A stretch of DNA of 64,000 bases from Pseudoduganella umbonata (GTDB taxonomy: Bacteria > Pseudomonadota > Gammaproteobacteria > Burkholderiales > Burkholderiaceae_D), in NCBI RefSeq assembly GCF_014192225.1, contig NZ_JACHXS010000017.1:1-64000 (forward strand), given 5' to 3'. The notes under the pieces were generated by a model, which was not told the origin of the DNA, did no database searches, and was given only the letters and a program-made list of their open reading frames with translations. Positions 49,785 through 58,260 of the stretch are shown one piece after another. How positions within the stretch are numbered: the stretch's first letter is position 1; every line of letters begins with the position of its first letter. The position numbers and the translations under genes were made by a program.

Positions 49785-50591
49785 ATGAGAACAGCATCTC
49801 GCATCAAGGCCTTTCCCGCCGCCGCACTCGCGCTGGCGATGTTCTGCCCCGGCCCCGCCGGCGCCCACGAAGGCAAGGGGCATGGCCATCAGGAAAAGGA
49901 ACAGAAGGAGCAGAAGGAACACAGGGGCGGCATCCGCAGCGCGCCGGCCAAGGGCGTCAAGGCCGACTTCGACATCTTCCATACGAAGATCACCACCGAA
50001 GGCAACGTGGCGGTGTTCCACATTGCCGTGTCCGGCAAGGCCGGCAAATCCCTTCCCAGCAAGGTCGGCAAGCTGGCCGGCAGCGCGGTGTTCTCGTACG
50101 TGTGGCCGACCACGATCGACCCTTCCGCGATCGGCTTCGAGGCGAAGAGCGGCATCCTGGCCTTCGCGGTCACGTCGCATCCCGATTTCGACGACACGCC
50201 GCTGTACGACGAGAATGGCGACGGCGACCTGGCCAACGACGGCGACCTGTGGCATTCGCACTGGGTGGTGCTGCAGCTGGACGACGCCTGCGGCAAGGGT
50301 GCGCTGAAGGTGGTCGACATCCCGGAAGGCACGAAGCCGAAAGTGCCGAAGACATGGCCCAACCTGCCGATCCTGATCGACAGCCCCGGCTGGAGCCCTG
50401 TGTTCAAGGGCACCGACCTGACGGTGCGCGTGCCGTTCGACGACATCGGCGCCGTCAACAACGCCGGCTTCGACGGCGTCAGCGCGGCACTGCGCGTCAA
50501 TGCCAGCGTCCACAGTCCGCTGCTGTGCGTGGCGAACGTGTTCAAAGTCGCCTCGGGCAAGCTGACGTTGCCCGGCAAAGTCAATCAGTAA
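49785..50591 (+). CDS. Secreted protein of unknown function with a Ca2+-loop-like motif
   Basis: A 268-residue protein with a signal peptide (cleavage near GPAGA-HE). A His/Lys/Glu/Gln-rich start of the mature part (HEGKGHGHQEKEQKEQKEH) is followed by a beta-rich domain. DENGDGDLANDGD (about residues 144-156) resembles an EF-hand/dockerin-type calcium loop, followed by WHSHWVVL with two His. No family is recognised with confidence. It lies 26 bp after the chloroperoxidase-like gene, with AGAGAGGAATCCGC before the ATG. A periplasmic metal-binding role is a guess. Confidence 0.7.
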   Translation: MRTASRIKAFPAAALALAMFCPGPAGAHEGKGHGHQEKEQKEQKEHRGGIRSAPAKGVKADFDIFHTKITTEGNVAVFHIAVSGKAGKSLPSKVGKLAGSAVFSYVWPTTIDPSAIGFEAKSGILAFAVTSHPDFDDTPLYDENGDGDLANDGDLWHSHWVVLQLDDACGKGALKVVDIPEGTKPKVPKTWPNLPILIDSPGWSPVFKGTDLTVRVPFDDIGAVNNAGFDGVSAALRVNASVHSPLLCVANVFKVASGKLTLPGKVNQ

Positions 50592-50614
50592 CACCCCATC
50601 CAGGAGAGAACATC

Positions 50615-51169
50615 ATGAAACGACAGGCATTGATCGTCATCGACGTGCAAAACGATTATTTCCCCGGCGGCAAATGGGAACAGGCGGGCATGGATGCCGC
50701 TGCCGCCAACGTGGCCGCGCTGCTGGCGCACTTTCGCGCCCGGCAGGCGCCGGTGGTCCACATCCGCCACGAATTCCCCAGCGAAGACGCGCCATTCTTC
50801 ACGCCAGGCTCCGAAGGCGCCGCGATCCACCCGACGGCGGCGCCCGCGCCGGGCGAACCGGTGCTGCTGAAGCATCACATCAATTCGTTCCGCGACACGC
50901 CGTTGCTGGACACGCTGAAGGAGCACAGCGTCGAGGAAGTGGTGATCTGCGGCGCGATGAGCCACATGTGCGTGGATGCATGCACTCGCGCGGCCAACGA
51001 TTTCGGCTTCGCCGTCACGGTCGTCCACGATGCGTGCGCATCGCGCGACCTGGAATTCGACGGCGTGCGGGTGCCGGCGGCGCACGCCCATGCGGCGTTC
51101 ATGGCGGCGCTGGGCTTCGCCTATGCGCGCATGAGCAGCGCCGGGCAATTCATCGATACGGTCCACTGA
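50615..51169 (+). CDS. Isochorismatase-family cysteine hydrolase
   Basis: A 184-residue Rossmann-like hydrolase with the family triad Asp10 (VIDVQNDY), Lys86 (LLKHHINSF) and Cys119 (GAMSHMCVD). Members hydrolyse nicotinamide, N-carbamoyl or enol-ether compounds; the substrate here is unknown. It follows the secreted unknown protein by 23 bp with an AGGAGAG site and belongs to the 48-51.7 kb stress-type gene run. Confidence 0.88.
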   Translation: MKRQALIVIDVQNDYFPGGKWEQAGMDAAAANVAALLAHFRARQAPVVHIRHEFPSEDAPFFTPGSEGAAIHPTAAPAPGEPVLLKHHINSFRDTPLLDTLKEHSVEEVVICGAMSHMCVDACTRAANDFGFAVTVVHDACASRDLEFDGVRVPAAHAHAAFMAALGFAYARMSSAGQFIDTVH

Positions 51170-51180
51170 AGGGAGGCATC

Positions 51181-51693
51181 ATGTTCGGACTCACATCGCT
51201 CGGCACGCTCCACACGGCCATCAGCCTGGTGGCGCTGGCCGCCGGCTTCAGCGCGCTGGCGCGCAGCGGCCTGATCGGCTGGCACACCCGGCATGGCCGC
51301 GTCTATGTGGTGGCCACGCTGCTGACCTGCCTGACCGGCTTCGGCATCTTCCGCCGCGGCGGCTTCAACGAGGCCCACATGCTGGGCGTGATCACGCTGC
51401 TGACGCTGGGCGTGGCCTGGCTGGCGGCACGCCGGCGGCTCGGCAGCCGCTCGCCGTACGTCGAAACGGTCGCGCTGTCGCTGACGCTGTACTTCCACTT
51501 CATTCCCGGCATCACGGAAACCTCGCTGCGGCTGCCGGTCGGCGCGCCGCTGGCCGCCAGCACCGAAGAGCCGTGGCTGAAGGCGGTCGTCGGCGCGCTG
51601 TTCGTGCTCTTCCTGGTCGGCGCATGGCTGCAGGTGCGCCACCTGCGCGCGCTGCACGGTACGACACCACAGCCGCAAGCCAGCGCGGCGTAG
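51181..51693 (+). CDS. Small multi-pass membrane protein of unknown function
   Basis: A 170-residue protein with about four predicted helices (8-28, 40-58, 64-84, 132-155). GLIGWHTRHGRVYVVATLLT and VALSLTLYFHFIPGI contain conserved-looking His residues that could suit haem or quinone contact, but this is only a possibility. It starts 11 bp after the isochorismatase-type gene with a GGGAGG site and ends the co-directional gene run. It resembles DUF2306-like proteins, without certainty. Confidence 0.72.
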   Translation: MFGLTSLGTLHTAISLVALAAGFSALARSGLIGWHTRHGRVYVVATLLTCLTGFGIFRRGGFNEAHMLGVITLLTLGVAWLAARRRLGSRSPYVETVALSLTLYFHFIPGITETSLRLPVGAPLAASTEEPWLKAVVGALFVLFLVGAWLQVRHLRALHGTTPQPQASAA

Positions 51694-51711
51694 GCATGCA
51701 CCATGGCAGCG

Positions 51712-52062
51712 TCAGCCGCCGCGCGCGACGCTGCCGACGAAACTGTAGCCGCGCCCCGGCACGTTGGCGATATAGCGCTCCTTGCCGAGCGCGCGGCGCA
51801 GCATGGCGACATGCACGCGGAGGCTGCTGTCCTCGACGATCGTGCCGGGCCAGATGCGCGCCTCCAGTTCCCCGTGGCTGAGCACCTCGCCCGGCCGTTC
51901 CGCCAGGGTTGCCAGCAGGTCCAGCGCCCTGCCGCCGAGCCGCAGCACGGCATCGTTGCGGAACAGCCGGCGCTGCGCCGTATCGAGGCGGAATTCGCCG
52001 AACAGCAGTATCGGACACTCTCCGCCCGCCTGCCGTTCGTCCAACTTTTCGTTCATTCCCAT
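51712..52062 (-). CDS. Stand-alone winged-helix (Trans_reg_C) transcription regulator
   Basis: A 116-residue protein made up almost only of an OmpR/CadC-type winged-helix domain (about 18-112): FGEFRLDTAQRRLFRND, LGGRALDLLATLAERPGEVL, IWPGTIVEDSSLRVHVAMLR and YIANVPGRGYSFV. There is no receiver, membrane helix or sensor domain. It starts 50 bp after the catalase stop, with AGAAGG before ATG 52062, so it is probably co-transcribed with katA. A second gene of the same type lies at 54403-54864. Confidence 0.85.
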   Translation of the reverse strand: MGMNEKLDERQAGGECPILLFGEFRLDTAQRRLFRNDAVLRLGGRALDLLATLAERPGEVLSHGELEARIWPGTIVEDSSLRVHVAMLRRALGKERYIANVPGRGYSFVGSVARGG

Positions 52063-52112
52063 GACCTTCTCCCGAAATCGATGCGGCAGGCACGTGCCTG
52101 CCGCCATGCAGG

Positions 52113-53555
52113 TCAGCGCAGTTCCGTCAGTTGCGCAATGGCGCGCGCCACGCCGTCGCCATAGTCCGGATCGCAGCGCGAACAGTTGTCGATGTGGCGC
52201 GCCTTGACGGGGGCCGAGGCGCCGGCGATCGAGCGCGCGGTATTCTCGAACAGCGCCTGCTGCTGCGCCGGCGACATCTTGCGGAACAGCACGCGCGGCT
52301 GGCTGAAGTAATCGTCGTCGACGCGGTGGTTCCAGTGGTCCGCCGCGCCCTCCAGCGACAGCGGCGGCTCGCTGAAGTCCGGCTGCTCGATCCATTCGCC
52401 GCGGCTGTTCGGCTCATACGAGGTGGCGCCGCCCATGTTGCCGTCGGTGCGCATCTGGCCGTCGCGGTGATAGCTGTGCACCGGACAGCGCGGCGCGTTC
52501 ACGGGGATCAGGTGGTGGTTGACGCCGAGCCGGTAGCGCGCCGCGTCGCCATACGAGAACAGCCGGCCCTGCAGCATCCGGTCCGGCGAGAAGCCGACGC
52601 CGGGCACCACGTGCGCCGGGTTGAACGAGGCCTGCTCCACTTCGGCGAAATGGTTGTCCGGATTGCGGTTGAGTTCCAGCACGCCCACTTCGTGCAGCGG
52701 GTAGTCGGCATGGGGCCATACCTTGGTCAGGTCGAACGGGTTGTACGGGCAGGTGGCCGCCTCGCGCTCCGGCATCAGCTGCACGTACAGCGTCCAGCGC
52801 GGGAAGGCGCCCCGCTCGATGCTGTCGTACAGGTCGCGCATGTGGCTTTCCCGGTCGCCGCCGATCAGCGCGCCGGCTTCCGGATCGGTGAGATTCTCGA
52901 TGCCCTGCTGCGTGCGGAACGTGAACTTGACCCAGTGCCGCTCGCTGGCCGCGTTGATGAAGCTGAACGTATGGCTGCCGAAGCCGTGCATGTGGCGGTA
53001 GCTGCGCGGGATGCCGCGGTCGCTCATCACGATCGTCACCTGGTGCAGCGCCTCGGGCAGCAGCGTCCAGAAATCCCAGTTGTTGTCGGCGCTGCGCATG
53101 CCGGTGCGCGGGTCGCGTTTCACCGCGTGGTTCAGGTCGGGAAACTTCAGCGGGTCGCGCAGGAAGAACACCGGCGTGTTGTTGCCCACCAGGTCCCAGT
53201 TGCCCTGCTCCGTATAGAACTTGACGGAGAAGCCGCGGATGTCGCGCTCGGCATCGGCTGCGCCCCGTTCGCCGGCCACGGTGGAAAAGCGCATGAACAC
53301 GTCGGTCTGCTTGCCCACTGCCGAGAACAGGCGCGCACGGGTGAACGGCGTGATGTCGTGCGTGACCGTGAAGGTGCCGTGCGCGCCCGCACCCTTCGCA
53401 TGCATGCGGCGCTCGGGAATGACTTCGCGGTCGAAATGGGCGAGCTTTTCGAGGAACCAGACATCCTGCAGCAGCGCCGGTCCGCGCGGGCCGGCGGTCA
53501 TGGTGTTCTGGTTGTCGACGACGGGCGCGCCGGCGGCGGTGGTGAGGTGCTTCAT
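52113..53555 (-). CDS. katA: Small-subunit (clade 3) haem catalase
   Basis: A 480-residue monofunctional catalase. The catalytic His52 is in RRMHAKGAGAHGTFTVTHD, the distal Asn in VGNNTPVFFLRDP and the proximal haem-ligand Tyr in RLFSYGDAARYRLG. It breaks H2O2 into water and O2. GGAGGACCCATC precedes the ATG. It is divergent from an SDR gene across a 195-bp gap that holds GTTAAAC direct repeats, and it is followed by a winged-helix regulator. Length matches the small-subunit clade. Confidence 0.94.
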   Translation of the reverse strand: MKHLTTAAGAPVVDNQNTMTAGPRGPALLQDVWFLEKLAHFDREVIPERRMHAKGAGAHGTFTVTHDITPFTRARLFSAVGKQTDVFMRFSTVAGERGAADAERDIRGFSVKFYTEQGNWDLVGNNTPVFFLRDPLKFPDLNHAVKRDPRTGMRSADNNWDFWTLLPEALHQVTIVMSDRGIPRSYRHMHGFGSHTFSFINAASERHWVKFTFRTQQGIENLTDPEAGALIGGDRESHMRDLYDSIERGAFPRWTLYVQLMPEREAATCPYNPFDLTKVWPHADYPLHEVGVLELNRNPDNHFAEVEQASFNPAHVVPGVGFSPDRMLQGRLFSYGDAARYRLGVNHHLIPVNAPRCPVHSYHRDGQMRTDGNMGGATSYEPNSRGEWIEQPDFSEPPLSLEGAADHWNHRVDDDYFSQPRVLFRKMSPAQQQALFENTARSIAGASAPVKARHIDNCSRCDPDYGDGVARAIAQLTELR

Positions 53556-53635
53556 GATGGGTCCTCCTGGGTGGGTGGCGGCAGGCGCGGGATCGGCGCC
53601 GAGTCCATCATGGAATGGCCCTGGGGACCGGACAA

Positions 53636-53652
53636 GTTAAACGGTGTTAAAC
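53636..53652. promoter_or_regulatory. Direct repeats GTTAAAC-N3-GTTAAAC in the katA/SDR divergent region
   Basis: Two 7-bp repeats start 10 bp apart, the head-to-tail spacing typical of OmpR/PhoB-type winged-helix proteins. They lie 81 bp from the katA start and 99 bp from the SDR start. A GTTTTTAAC variant sits at 53671-53679. Both stand-alone winged-helix proteins encoded nearby are candidate binders. Confidence 0.4.
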
Positions 53653-53750
53653 CGCCCGGCCTCCTTCACTGTTTTTAACTGGCCCCGCCGTGCATCCATC
53701 CCTAACATGGCTGGATGCACCACCGTTTGCCAACCACCACGGAGCCCGCC

Positions 53751-54455
53751 ATGAAAGTCAACGATTCGATCGCCCTCGTCACGGGCGCCAACCGCGGCAT
53801 GGGCCGCGCCTGGGCCGCCGCGCTGCTGCAGGCGGGCGCGTGCAAGGTGTATGCGGCGGCGCGCGATCCGGCCACCGTCGACCTGCCCGGCGCGATCCCG
53901 ATACGGCTCGACATCACCGACGCGGCACAGGTGGCGGCTGCCGCCCGCGAATGCGCCGACGTGACGCTGCTCGTCAACAATGCCGGCATCGCCCGTGGCG
54001 GCGAGCTGCTGGCTGCCGACGGCGACGACGTGCTGCGCCACGAACTGGAAACCAACCTGTTCGGCACGCTGGCCATGTGCCGCGCTTTCGCCCCCGTGCT
54101 GGGCGCCAACGGCGGCGGTGCGCTGATCAACGTGCTGTCCGTGCTCAGCTGGATCAGCCTGCCCGGTGCCGGGCCCTACTGCGTGGCCAAGGCCGCCAGC
54201 TGGTCGATGACGAACGGTATCCGGCACGCGCTGCGCGCCCAGGGAACCCAGGTACTGGGCGTGCACGTGGGGTTCATGGAAACCAACATGACGGCGCACG
54301 TGCCAGGCCCGAAGGCGGCACCGGCGGACGTGGTGCGCCAGGCGCTGGCGGCACTGGAAGCGGGTGCCGCGGAGATCCTGGCCGACGACCTCACGCGGCA
54401 GGTCAAGCGAGGATTATCGGCTGATCCGGGCGCCTATCTGCTGCCGCCGGCCTGA
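53751..54455 (+). CDS. SDR family oxidoreductase
   Basis: A 234-residue short-chain dehydrogenase with TGANRGMG, NNAGIA and the catalytic Ser/Tyr/Lys in LSVLSWIS and YCVAKAA. The substrate is not predictable. ATG 53751 has GGAG eight bases upstream; the longer frame from 53715 has no ribosome site. It is divergent from katA, and its last 53 bp overlap the end of a convergent winged-helix regulator gene. Confidence 0.87.
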   Translation: MKVNDSIALVTGANRGMGRAWAAALLQAGACKVYAAARDPATVDLPGAIPIRLDITDAAQVAAAARECADVTLLVNNAGIARGGELLAADGDDVLRHELETNLFGTLAMCRAFAPVLGANGGGALINVLSVLSWISLPGAGPYCVAKAASWSMTNGIRHALRAQGTQVLGVHVGFMETNMTAHVPGPKAAPADVVRQALAALEAGAAEILADDLTRQVKRGLSADPGAYLLPPA

Positions 54456-54864
54456 GCCGCGTTTGCCCCGCGGCTGGCTGCGCCGGCAAGGATTGCAGCG
54501 GCACCGGCTGCGTCGGTACCGGTTGCAGGCCGGGCGGCACCAGCCGCGTCACGGGCGCGGTGAAGCAGTAGCCGCGGCCGGCGTAGTTGACGATGTACGG
54601 GCAATGCCCGTCTCCGCCGAGCAGCTTGCGCAGAGCCGCGATCTGCACCCGCAGGTTGACCTCTTCCACCACCGTGCGCGGCCATACGGCGCGCATCAGC
54701 ACGCGGTTCTCCAGCACCTGGCCGGGATGCCCGGCGAGCTGCGCCAGCAACTCGAGGGCGCGGCCGCCGACCGCCACCGGCACGCCGTCGCGCAACAACT
54801 GGCGGCGCGCCAGGGTCAGTTCGAAGTCCAGGAATGCGAGCGTCTCGAACGAAGCGGTCTCCAT
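54403..54864 (-). CDS. Second stand-alone winged-helix regulator
   Basis: A 153-residue paralogue of the protein at 51712-52062: a Trans_reg_C domain (about 8-105) with FLDFELTLARRQLLRDG, VGGRALELLAQLAGHPGQVL, VWPRTVVEEVNLRVQIAALR and YIVNYAGRGYCFT, followed by a Pro/Gln-rich tail of about 45 residues. No sensor domain is present. TGGAGGG precedes ATG 54864. The tail is read antisense to the end of the SDR gene. Both paralogues flank the katA-SDR pair, suggesting one small regulatory circuit. Confidence 0.82.
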   Translation of the reverse strand: METASFETLAFLDFELTLARRQLLRDGVPVAVGGRALELLAQLAGHPGQVLENRVLMRAVWPRTVVEEVNLRVQIAALRKLLGGDGHCPYIVNYAGRGYCFTAPVTRLVPPGLQPVPTQPVPLQSLPAQPAAGQTRLRPAAADRRPDQPIILA

Positions 54865-55092
54865 ACGTATTCCCTCCAAACAAAATTCGTTATTCAGGTT
54901 GTGACATCGTTTGCAACCGCGGAAACAGGTGCCCATGCCGATGTTGATTTGACGCCGGGAAAGAGCATAATGAAAGAATAACGGGCACTGGCATCCCCGC
55001 AACAGGCTCGATCGGGGGTAGCAGGCGGTACCGCCGGCCGCCACCGGAGCCCGGACAACACCATTACGCGACCACGATCGCAGGGGATGTGG

Positions 55093-58000
55093 ATGAAACC
55101 ATTGATTGCCGCCGTGCTCGGGCTGTCCCTGCTAGCGCCCGCCCTGCCCTTTGCCGCCCCGCCGGCCGCATTGCCCGCTGAACCTTTGTCTGCTGAACCT
55201 CAGCCAGCTGAACCTCTATCCGCCGAAGCCCTGCCGGCGGAGCAGCCCGCGATTCCGCTGCTGCATGCGCGCTGGCTGACCAGGGACGGCGCGCCGCCCA
55301 ACATCCAGGCGCTCGCGCAAACACCGGACGGCTGGCTGTGGCTGGCCAGCCCCACCGGACTGTTCCGTTTCGATGGCGTGACGTTCAGCCGCTACCGCCC
55401 GCCGCCGGGGCTGGACATGCCGGTCAACATCCGGCGCATGGGCACGCTGCCCGACGGCCGCCTGTGGGTCGCGCCCTACTTTGGCGACCTGTATGTCGTC
55501 GACGGCGAGAAGGTCCAGGTCTTCCTGCAGAAGGACGGTTTCGCGGGCGGCCTCGTGAACGGTATCGCCGGCACGCGCGACGGCCGCCTGTGGCTGGCCT
55601 CGGGCAGCGGCCTGCACGTGCTCGACAAGGGCGCCGGGCAGTGGCGCAAGGTCAACAAGGCCGGCTCGGTGCGCGGCGGCATCTTCGCTGTCCAGGTCGA
55701 CGCCGCCGACACGGTATGGGCGCAGGGCTCGCGCGGCAATTTCCGCATGCGTCCGGGCGAGACGCATTTCACGCTGGTGGCACCGCAGCAGGTACCCGGC
55801 TCACTGGTGCGGGCGCCGGACGGCGCGGTCTGGGCGTCCGACGGCGGCCAGCGGGGCCTGCGCCGCGCGGATAACCTGGCGCAGGCAGATGCACCGTCCG
55901 CCGCGCCAGGCACGGCACCACTTCCAGCACCGGCCGCTGCACCAGCGAGTGCGCCCTCCGGCCCCCTGGACGAGCTGCTGCGGCGCGTCAAGCCGGGCGA
56001 ACGCTTCAGCATCGACAGCCGGGGCAATTTCTGGTTTCCCCTCGCCAGCGGCGTGCTGCGCATCGCTTTCGAGGACGGCCAGCCGCGCCTGCAGGGGTTC
56101 ACGGCGCGCCAGGGCCTGAGCGGCGACCGTGCCCTCGTGGCGTTCGAGGACCGCGAAGGCAGCGTGTGGGTCGCCACGCAGAATGGCCTCGACCAGTTCC
56201 GCCCCAGCCGCATGCGCGAGATCGCGCTGCCGCCTTACCTGAGCGATGCGCGGCCACTGGTGGCGGGCGCCGGTGGCAGCCTGTGGATCGACCGCTCCTG
56301 GCTGTCCGGCGGCGATGCGCAGCCGGAGACGTTCGGACCGCCGCCCAGCGAGGAAAACCTGGTGTCCCACCTGTATCGCGACCGGCACGGTACCGTGTGG
56401 GGCGGCGGCTACGGCGCCATCTGGAAAATGGATGGACTCAGGCAGGTGCCGATAGCGGTACCGGAACCAGTCCGGCGGCCGAAGTGGCTTGCCGTCTTCT
56501 CGTTCGCCACGGGTCCCGACGATGCCCTGTGGGTGTCGTTCGGGCCGGGCGGCACGTTCCGCGCCGAGGATGGCGGCTGGGTACCGAACGGCGGACACGC
56601 AGCGCTGAAGGATTTCGCAGTGACCACGATGGCAACCGCCGCGGACGGTGCCATCTGGTTCGGCTCCATCGGCAGCGCGATGGCGATCCTGCGCGGCGGC
56701 AGGGTCGAGAAATTCGGCCCGGCGCAAGGCCTCGACATCGGCGGCGTCCTGCAGATCGTTCCCGATGCGTCGGGCGCATGGCTGGGCGGCGACGAAGGCA
56801 TCGCCCGCTTCGACGGCCAGCGCGCCCGGCGCATCCGCGGCGCGGGCGGCGAGCAGTTTGCCGGCGCATCCGGCGTCGTCTTCGCGCCGGACGGCACGTT
56901 GTGGACCAATACCGCGCGCGGGCTGTTCGGCATTGCCGGCGCCGAACTGCAGCGCACGCTGGCCGACCCCGGCTATCGGGTGCGCTTCCGCCGCTACGAC
57001 GAGAACGACGGCCTGTTCGGCACCGCGCCGCCGATGTTGCCGGCACCGTCGATGGTGCGCACCGCGGCCGGCGAACTGGTCATGTCCACCACCAGCGGCG
57101 TGTACCGCTTCGACCCTGCCCGTGCGCCACGCAACCGCGTCGTGCCGCCGGTGCACGTGACGGGCATCGCCGCCGCGGGCCGCAACTGGCCCGCGGCGGC
57201 GCAGGTCCGGCTGCCGGCCGGCCCCGGCAACGTGCGCATCGACTACACCGCGCTCAGCCTCGCGGTGCCGCACCGCGTGCGCTTCCAGTACCGGCTGGAG
57301 GGTGTCGATGCCGGCTGGCAGGATGCCGGCGAGCGCCGCTCGGCCTTCTATACCCGCCTCGAACCCGGCACCTACACGTTCCGCGTCAAGGCGGCCAACG
57401 ACGACGGCCTGTGGAACGAGCAAGGCGCGCAGGTGCGTGTCGAGATCCCGCCCACCGTCACGCAGACCACGTGGTTCAAGGTGCTGTGCGCGCTGGCGCT
57501 GGCGCTGGCCGCGTTCGGCCTGCACCGGCTGCGGCTGCGCATGGCGCTGCAGCGCATGACGCGCACCTTCGAGGCCCGCGTGGCCGAGCGCGAGCGCATC
57601 GCACGCGACCTGCACGACACGCTGTTGCAGTCAGTGCAGGGCCTGATCATGCATTTCCGCCGCATCGCGCTGCGCACGCCGGACGACGCGCCGACCCGGC
57701 CGATGATGCAGGAAGCGCTGTCGCTGGCCGCGGAGGTGCTCGAGGAAGGCCGCAGCAAGGTCGGCGAACTGCGGGTGGGCGAACCGCGGCCGGCCCCCGA
57801 CGGCGACCTGGCGGCGCCACTCGAAGCGTACGGCCGCCGCCTTGCCGCGCCGGGCACGGCCGCGTTCACGGTCACCCGGGACGGCGCGCCGCGGCCCCTG
57901 CATCCGCCGGTCCATGACGAGGTGCTGGCGATCGCCCAGGAGGCGATCCGCAACGCATTCCTGCATGCGCAGGCGGCGCGCATCGACGTCGCGCTGCATT

Positions 58001-58260
58001 ACGGCGAACACGAATTCACGCTGGCCGTGCGCGACGACGGCACCGGCATCGATTCCGCGCGGCGCGACGGCCGCACCCGGCACTGGGGCATTCCCGGCAT
58101 GCGCGAGCGTGCCGCCGAGCTGGGCGCCGCGCTGGAACTGTCCGGCGCGCCCGGCCAGGGCACCTGCTGGTGCCTGCGGCTACCGGCCCGGCTGGCCTAT
58201 GCCGGTGATGCTCCGGAACATGGCGGCGGCGCCGGCGCACGCCAGGGAGAACTGCAATGA
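55093..58260 (+). CDS. Beta-propeller (reg_prop/Y_Y_Y) sensor histidine kinase
   Basis: A 1,055-residue hybrid-type periplasmic sensor: signal peptide (about 1-22), a 15-bp-encoded AEPLS-type repeat, then two seven-bladed propellers with W-L-A/G-S/T-x-x-G-L-F/Y-R-F-D-type reg_prop repeats (about 60-690), a Y_Y_Y domain (about 700-785), one membrane helix (about 795-815, FKVLCALALALAAFGLHRLR) and a NarL-type HisKA_3/HATPase kinase (RIARDLHDTLLQSVQGLIMH). ATG 55093 has AGGGG six bases upstream. It overlaps its response regulator as ATGA. Relatives sense polysaccharide fragments or other extracytosolic ligands; the signal is unknown here. Confidence 0.9.
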   Translation: MKPLIAAVLGLSLLAPALPFAAPPAALPAEPLSAEPQPAEPLSAEALPAEQPAIPLLHARWLTRDGAPPNIQALAQTPDGWLWLASPTGLFRFDGVTFSRYRPPPGLDMPVNIRRMGTLPDGRLWVAPYFGDLYVVDGEKVQVFLQKDGFAGGLVNGIAGTRDGRLWLASGSGLHVLDKGAGQWRKVNKAGSVRGGIFAVQVDAADTVWAQGSRGNFRMRPGETHFTLVAPQQVPGSLVRAPDGAVWASDGGQRGLRRADNLAQADAPSAAPGTAPLPAPAAAPASAPSGPLDELLRRVKPGERFSIDSRGNFWFPLASGVLRIAFEDGQPRLQGFTARQGLSGDRALVAFEDREGSVWVATQNGLDQFRPSRMREIALPPYLSDARPLVAGAGGSLWIDRSWLSGGDAQPETFGPPPSEENLVSHLYRDRHGTVWGGGYGAIWKMDGLRQVPIAVPEPVRRPKWLAVFSFATGPDDALWVSFGPGGTFRAEDGGWVPNGGHAALKDFAVTTMATAADGAIWFGSIGSAMAILRGGRVEKFGPAQGLDIGGVLQIVPDASGAWLGGDEGIARFDGQRARRIRGAGGEQFAGASGVVFAPDGTLWTNTARGLFGIAGAELQRTLADPGYRVRFRRYDENDGLFGTAPPMLPAPSMVRTAAGELVMSTTSGVYRFDPARAPRNRVVPPVHVTGIAAAGRNWPAAAQVRLPAGPGNVRIDYTALSLAVPHRVRFQYRLEGVDAGWQDAGERRSAFYTRLEPGTYTFRVKAANDDGLWNEQGAQVRVEIPPTVTQTTWFKVLCALALALAAFGLHRLRLRMALQRMTRTFEARVAERERIARDLHDTLLQSVQGLIMHFRRIALRTPDDAPTRPMMQEALSLAAEVLEEGRSKVGELRVGEPRPAPDGDLAAPLEAYGRRLAAPGTAAFTVTRDGAPRPLHPPVHDEVLAIAQEAIRNAFLHAQAARIDVALHYGEHEFTLAVRDDGTGIDSARRDGRTRHWGIPGMRERAAELGAALELSGAPGQGTCWCLRLPARLAYAGDAPEHGGGAGARQGELQ
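55177..55245. repeat. 15-bp in-frame tandem repeat after the sensor's signal peptide
   Basis: Units starting GCTGAACCT at 55177, 55192 and 55207, then diverged GCCGAAGCC at 55222 and a partial at 55237, have a 15-bp period. They encode AEPLS, AEPQP, AEPLS, AEALP, AEQ. The codons are AT-richer than the surrounding sequence. The array links the signal peptide with the first propeller. Confidence 0.75.
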
